DNA from: an uncultured Shinella sp.
GTDB taxonomy: Bacteria > Pseudomonadota > Alphaproteobacteria > Rhizobiales > Rhizobiaceae
Length of the DNA: 10,822 nucleotides
Direction: 5' to 3'
NCBI GenBank assembly: GCA_946481465.1
Contig: CAMLOC010000053.1
Coordinates: 1 to 10,822 of the forward strand
Position numbers and translations under genes: made by a program
In this document: one piece after another, positions 7,412 to 10,822 of the stretch
Position numbering within the stretch: position 1 is the first letter of the stretch
Layout of the letters: every line of letters starts with the position of its first letter
Notes under the pieces: model-generated
The model's input: the letters and a program-made list of their open reading frames with translations, nothing else
Database searches by the model: none
Told to the model about the DNA's origin: nothing

Positions 7412-7448
7412 GCCCGGAATGAGCCGGGCAGTGGAGCGGGCGTCCCGC
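7412..7448. terminator. Two GC-rich hairpins in the convergent intergenic gap
   Basis: GCCCGG (7412-7417) pairs with CCGGGC (7424-7429) around a 6-base loop. GCGGG (7436-7440) pairs with CCCGC (7444-7448) around CGT. They fill the 55-base gap between the 3' ends of otnC and the aldehyde dehydrogenase gene. The position fits bidirectional termination or 3'-end protection. Neither strand shows a T-run after the stems, so this is not a textbook intrinsic terminator. Confidence 0.35.
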
Positions 7449-7458
7449 CTATCGCCTG

Positions 7459-8928
7459 TCAGAGCCCCGCGACGCAGACATATTTCAGCTCGAGGAAGCC
7501 TTCGATGCCGTATTTGGAGCCTTCGCGGCCGAGGCCTGACTGCTTGACGCCGCCGAACGGCGCCATCTCGTTGGCAATCAGGCCGGAATTGACGCCGACG
7601 ATGCCGGCCTCCAGCGCCTCGGCGACGCGCCAGACACGGGCCATGTCCTTGGCGTAGAAATAGGAGGCGAGGCCGTATTCGCTGTCGTTGGCCATGGCTA
7701 TCACCTCATCCTCGTCCCGGAAGGTGATGATCGGGGCGAGCGGCGCAAAAGTCTCCTCGCTCGCCACCTTCATCGCCTGCGTGACGCCGGTGATGACCGT
7801 CGGCTCGTAGAAGGTGCCGCCGAGCGCGCTGCGCCTGCCGCCCGCAACCAGCTTGCCGCCCTTCTCCAGCGCGTCGGCCACATGCTCCTCGATCTTGGCG
7901 ACGGCCTTGTCGTCGATCAGCGGACCCTGCGTGATGCCGGCCTCGGTGCCGCGGCCGAGCGTGATGGCCGACACTTTCGCAAGCAGCTTCTCGGTGAAGG
8001 CTTCAACGACGCTTTCCTGCACGTAGATGCGGTTGGCGCACACGCAGGTCTGGCCGGCATTGCGGAACTTCGAGATCATCGCGCCCTCCACGGCCGCGTC
8101 GAGATCGGCATCGTCGAAGACGATGAAGGGCGCGTTGCCGCCAAGTTCGAGCGACAGGCGCTTGATGCCGTCGGCGGCCTCCTTCATCAGCCAGCGGCCG
8201 ACGCCGGTCGAGCCGGTGAAGGTGATCTTGGCGACCTTCGGGTTGTGGCAGAATTCCTCGCCGATCGGCCGCGCCTCGCCGGTGACGACGGAGAAGACGC
8301 CGGCCGGCACCCCGGCCCGCTCGGCAAGCACGGCGAGCGCCAGCGCCGAAAGCGGCGTCTGCGAGGCCGGCTTCAGCAGCATGGAGCAGCCGGCGGCGAG
8401 CGCCGGGCCGGCCTTGCGGGTGATCATGCCGTTCGGAAAATTCCAGGGCGTGATGGCGGCGCAGACGCCGACCGGCTGCTTCAGCACCATGATGCGCTGG
8501 CCGGCATTGGCGCCGGGAATGATGTCGCCGTCGATGCGCTTGGCTTCTTCCGCGAACCATTCGAGATAGGCGGCATTCGAGACCACCTCGCCCCTCGCCT
8601 CGGCCAGCGGCTTGCCCTGTTCGGCGGTCAGGATCAGCGCGAGGTCGTCGGCATTGTCGAGGATGAGATGGAACCAGGCATTGAGCACCTTCGCCCGTTC
8701 CTTGGCGCTGCGCCTGGCCCAGAGTTTCTGCGCGGCTTCCGCGGCGTCGATGGCGGCGGCCACTTCCGCGCGCGACAGCGAGGGGACCTCGGCGATCACC
8801 GAGCCGTCGAAGGGATCGGTCACAGCGAAGGTGCGGCCGTCGGCGGCAGAGGTCCAGCGGCCGTCGACGAAGGCCTTGTCGGCAAGCAGGCGTCCATCCT
8901 TGAGCGCGGTCTTGAGCGGGTGCGTCAT
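7459..8928 (-). CDS. GabD-like aldehyde dehydrogenase, probably sulfolactaldehyde dehydrogenase of a sulfo-ED pathway
   Basis: This NAD(P)-dependent aldehyde dehydrogenase of 489 residues closely resembles E. coli GabD along its length. Visible motifs are ITPWNFPNGMITRKAGPALAAG at 159-180 (with the oxyanion-hole asparagine N163), FTGSTGVG at 237-244, the general base E261 in LSLELGGNAP, nucleophile C295 in GQTCVCANR, and the C-terminal NEMAPFGGVKQSGLGREGSKYG. By sequence alone it would be called succinate semialdehyde dehydrogenase. Its neighbours are an apparent sulfoquinovosidase and a TauE/SafE exporter. In Rhizobium leguminosarum and Pseudomonas putida a GabD-like enzyme in such a cluster oxidises sulfolactaldehyde to sulfolactate. 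No GABA transaminase gene is adjacent in the window. The ATG at 8928 overlaps the exporter stop as ATGA and has GGAG 8 bases upstream. The frame is open to 9096, but that extension is a shadow of the exporter gene. Confidence 0.88.
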   Translation of the reverse strand: MTHPLKTALKDGRLLADKAFVDGRWTSAADGRTFAVTDPFDGSVIAEVPSLSRAEVAAAIDAAEAAQKLWARRSAKERAKVLNAWFHLILDNADDLALILTAEQGKPLAEARGEVVSNAAYLEWFAEEAKRIDGDIIPGANAGQRIMVLKQPVGVCAAITPWNFPNGMITRKAGPALAAGCSMLLKPASQTPLSALALAVLAERAGVPAGVFSVVTGEARPIGEEFCHNPKVAKITFTGSTGVGRWLMKEAADGIKRLSLELGGNAPFIVFDDADLDAAVEGAMISKFRNAGQTCVCANRIYVQESVVEAFTEKLLAKVSAITLGRGTEAGITQGPLIDDKAVAKIEEHVADALEKGGKLVAGGRRSALGGTFYEPTVITGVTQAMKVASEETFAPLAPIITFRDEDEVIAMANDSEYGLASYFYAKDMARVWRVAEALEAGIVGVNSGLIANEMAPFGGVKQSGLGREGSKYGIEGFLELKYVCVAGL

Positions 8929-9695
8929 GAGAGATCTCCGAAAAGCGTGAGGAAGGCGGGGGCGGCAAGCGAGATGCCGGACAGAAACAGGAGGCAGAAG
9001 GCGACGCGGCGAAGGCCCGTCGGCGTCAGCGGCGGCGGATGGCGGCGGGCGAGCGCCGTGAAGGCCATGACGACCGGTATGCACAGGAGCCCCCACCAGA
9101 AGGAGGCCGAGGGCATGTCTCCCGCCCCGGCGACGAGCGCAAGGCGCAACACCGCATTGACGGCGAAGACGGCGACGAGCGTTTCGCGGATGGCGGCGGG
9201 ACGCAGCGGCTGGCGATAGAAATGGTAGACGAGCGGCGGCCCGGCCGTGGAGAAGAGCCCGCCCATCACGCCGGCGACCGCCCCGAAAAAGGCGAAGGAC
9301 GCCGGCCCCGACGGCCTGTCCAGCGGCGCGGGTTTCAGGAGCAGCTGGATGCTGGAGAGCACGATGATCGCACCGAGCACCAGCTTCAGCCAGTCGAGCG
9401 AGGAGGAGACCAGCAGGCCCAAAAGCCAGTAGCCGAAGACCAGGAAGACGAGGCTGACGAAGATCACCAGCAGGAATTCGCGCTTTGCGATATCCCGCCA
9501 GCCCCTGGCCAGCACCTGCGCCGCATTGACGATGGCGAGGATGCCGACGAGCACGGCGGCATCGGGCAGCGGCACGACGCCGGTCAGCCCGACGCCGCCC
9601 ATGAACAGGAGGCCGAGCGCGAAACCGGTCAGCGTCTGCACATAGGAGGCGCCCGCCGCCAGCAGCAGCAGGACGACGAGGCTCGACACGCCCAT
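8925..9695 (-). CDS. TauE/SafE-family membrane exporter, probable sulfolactate (or sulfite) exporter
   Basis: This is an integral inner-membrane protein of 256 residues with about eight hydrophobic segments (roughly 5-32, 44-63, 74-96, 102-120, 133-155, 172-190, 198-215 and 228-250). The paired half-motifs of the family are visible: YVQTLTGFALGLLFMGG at 18-34 and AVAGVMGGLFSTAGPPLVYHFY at 139-160. Family members are linked to export of sulfite, sulfoacetate or sulfolactate. Between a sulfoquinovosidase and a GabD-like dehydrogenase, sulfolactate efflux is the best guess, which ends sulfo-ED metabolism in bacteria that do not desulfonate the C3 product. The ATG at 9695 lies 2 bases after the upstream stop (TGATCATG). 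A GTG at 9734 would add 13 residues but overlap the upstream gene by 37 bases with no clear ribosome site, so it was not chosen. The 4-base overlap with the downstream dehydrogenase shows an operon. Confidence 0.87.
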   Translation of the reverse strand: MGVSSLVVLLLLAAGASYVQTLTGFALGLLFMGGVGLTGVVPLPDAAVLVGILAIVNAAQVLARGWRDIAKREFLLVIFVSLVFLVFGYWLLGLLVSSSLDWLKLVLGAIIVLSSIQLLLKPAPLDRPSGPASFAFFGAVAGVMGGLFSTAGPPLVYHFYRQPLRPAAIRETLVAVFAVNAVLRLALVAGAGDMPSASFWWGLLCIPVVMAFTALARRHPPPLTPTGLRRVAFCLLFLSGISLAAPAFLTLFGDLS

Positions 9696-9697
9696 GA

Positions 9698-10822
9698 TCA
9701 GAGCGTCCCGATGCCCGCGAAGAGGTTTTCGCACGCCGCGCCGGCGCGGTAGAAGACGGCCGGCTGGCCGAGCGGGGCCGGAACGGTCACCTCGCGGCCG
9801 CCCTCGTGGGCCTTGCCGCTCCAGACATGCACCCAGTCCGCGCCCTTCGGCAGGTAGACGCTGCGCTCCGTCTCGCCCGCCTTCCAGACCGGCGCGACGA
9901 GCAGGTCCGCGCCGTAGAGATAGGCGTCCTGGATGGCGTATGTGGCGCGGTCGTCCTCATGGTGCAGGAAGAGCGGGCGCTGGACGGGCAGGCCCGTCTC
10001 GGCCGCCTCCTTGGAGAGCGCCTTCAGGTAGGGGGCAAGATGCACGTAGATCGCCGTCATGCGGGCGAAATGGGAGAGCACCGCCGCGTCCTGGTCGATC
10101 TGCAGGTTGTCGCGCGGGCGGTTGCCCTCGTGGCTGCGCATGACCGGCGTGAAGGCGGCCATCTCGGCCCAGCGCATCAGGAGTTCCGGCGTGCGGACAT
10201 TGCCGAACAGGCTGGTATACCCGCCGATATCGGAATGGTGATAGGCATTGCCGAGAAGGCCGGAGGAGAGCGCGCCGGACATGACCGTCACGAGGCCGTC
10301 GTGGCGGGAGAAATCCACCGACTGGTCGCCGCCCCACAGGAGCGGGCAATGGGCCTGCACGCCCGTATAGCCGGCGCGCATGAAGAACAGCGTGTCGCCG
10401 GTCTTGCCGCGACTTTCCACAGCCTTCGCGTTCACCTCGGCCCAGAGCGTCGGCCAGGCATTGTGCATCAGCTTGGCGTCGATGCCGTTCTTGAGCTTCA
10501 CGTCGATCGGCAGATACTCGCCGAAATCCGCCATCCAGCCGGAGAGGCCGAAATCCAGCATGTTCTGACCGATCACCCGCTCGGCGAACCAGGCGGCCGC
10601 ATCCGGATTGGTGAAATCGACCACGCCGCAATCGAACTCGCCGAAATCGACCAGCGCGGTCTTGCCCTCGGCATTCGTCGCGAAATAGCCGCTCGCTTCC
10701 GCCTCGGGGAACAGCGAGCCGTCGACGCACAGATACGGGTTCACATAGCCGAGGAAGCGGATGTTCTCGTCGGCAAGCTCGGCGATCTTCTGGCGCAGGT
10801 GCGGATAGCGCTCCTCGTTGCC
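9698..10822 (-). CDS. Sulfoquinovosidase, GH31 family (YihQ-like); N-terminal part beyond the window
   Basis: This glycoside hydrolase releases sulfoquinovose from sulfoquinovosyl glycerol or sulfolipid. The last 374 residues are visible and the frame stays open to the right edge. The match to E. coli YihQ as I recall it is strong and collinear: FLGYVNPYL, VDFGEFDCGVVDFTNPDAAAWF, GGWMADFGEYLP, MHNAWPTLWAEVN, FFMRAGYTG, HHSDIGGYTSLF, FTPVMRSHEGNRP and RPLFLHHEDD. The nucleophile aspartate is in MADFGEYLP (codon 10526-10528) and the acid/base aspartate is in WGGDQSVD (codon 10325-10327). The tyrosine of DIGGYTSLF lies 103 residues after the nucleophile. These spacings (67 and 103) equal those of YihQ D405, D472 and sulfonate-contacting Y508. 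The other sulfonate contacts, R301 and W304, would lie just outside the window. Automatic annotation would probably say alpha-glucosidase. The exporter gene follows 2 bases after its stop. Confidence 0.9.
   Translation of the reverse strand, partial: GNEERYPHLRQKIAELADENIRFLGYVNPYLCVDGSLFPEAEASGYFATNAEGKTALVDFGEFDCGVVDFTNPDAAAWFAERVIGQNMLDFGLSGWMADFGEYLPIDVKLKNGIDAKLMHNAWPTLWAEVNAKAVESRGKTGDTLFFMRAGYTGVQAHCPLLWGGDQSVDFSRHDGLVTVMSGALSSGLLGNAYHHSDIGGYTSLFGNVRTPELLMRWAEMAAFTPVMRSHEGNRPRDNLQIDQDAAVLSHFARMTAIYVHLAPYLKALSKEAAETGLPVQRPLFLHHEDDRATYAIQDAYLYGADLLVAPVWKAGETERSVYLPKGADWVHVWSGKAHEGGREVTVPAPLGQPAVFYRAGAACENLFAGIGTL

Noticed and set aside
8929..9096. 56-residue N-terminal extension of the aldehyde dehydrogenase
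   Set aside because: The extension overlaps the exporter gene and reads as Pro/Arg-rich shadow sequence. The ATG at 8928 aligns with the family start and has GGAG upstream.
7882..9219. A 445-codon plus-strand open frame opposite the aldehyde dehydrogenase and exporter
   Set aside because: It is antisense to genes with intact catalytic motifs and membrane segments, and its predicted product resembles a mirrored-codon shadow.
9696..9734. GTG start adding 13 residues to the TauE/SafE protein
   Set aside because: It would overlap the GH31 gene by 37 bases without a good ribosome site, while the ATG at 9695 begins right before the first membrane segment.

Overview
The window is dense, GC-rich, gene-packed DNA from an alphaproteobacterium, most likely a Rhizobiaceae member such as Rhizobium, Sinorhizobium, Agrobacterium or Shinella. 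The basis is codon use, rhizobial-style CTTGAC promoter elements, strong GGAGG ribosome sites and gene content. The genus is inference. Nine genes are supported, two of them cut by the window edges. No RNA gene, mobile element or CRISPR array was seen. No gene-free stretch exceeds about 130 bases.

Left and centre (1-7403) hold a tetronate (C4 sugar acid) catabolic locus. From a divergent control region (4365-4493), the minus strand carries an L-threonate-type dehydrogenase (ltnD) and 2-oxo-tetronate isomerase (otnI). After a separate 98-base regulatory gap come a GntR/FCD regulator, D-erythronate dehydrogenase (denD) and the N-terminal part of a sugar ABC transporter ATPase. The plus strand carries a LacI regulator, 3-oxo-tetronate kinase (otnK, DUF1537) and 3-oxo-tetronate 4-phosphate decarboxylase (otnC). 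Together they encode L-threonate or D-erythronate -> 2-oxo-tetronate -> 3-oxo-tetronate -> 3-oxo-tetronate 4-phosphate -> dihydroxyacetone phosphate + CO2.

Two regulatory sites stand out. The divergent ltnD/lacI region holds two copies of an 18-bp LacI-type operator in exact inverted orientation, flanking back-to-back TTGAC elements. The leader of the GntR gene holds a 31-bp near-perfect palindrome. The layout suggests that LacI controls the shared core plus L-threonate entry, and that GntR controls D-erythronate entry plus uptake.

Right (7459-10822, all minus strand, converging on otnC) is the distal end of what looks like a sulfoquinovose (plant sulfolipid sugar) operon. It contains a GH31 sulfoquinovosidase (YihQ-like, 5' end off the window), a TauE/SafE membrane exporter and a GabD-like aldehyde dehydrogenase, packed with 2-base gaps or 4-base overlaps. 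By context the last is probably a sulfolactaldehyde dehydrogenase, as in the sulfoglycolytic Entner-Doudoroff pathway of Rhizobium leguminosarum and Pseudomonas putida, rather than a succinate semialdehyde dehydrogenase. Both modules would consume compounds of plant origin: threonate from ascorbate breakdown and sulfoquinovose from chloroplast sulfolipid.
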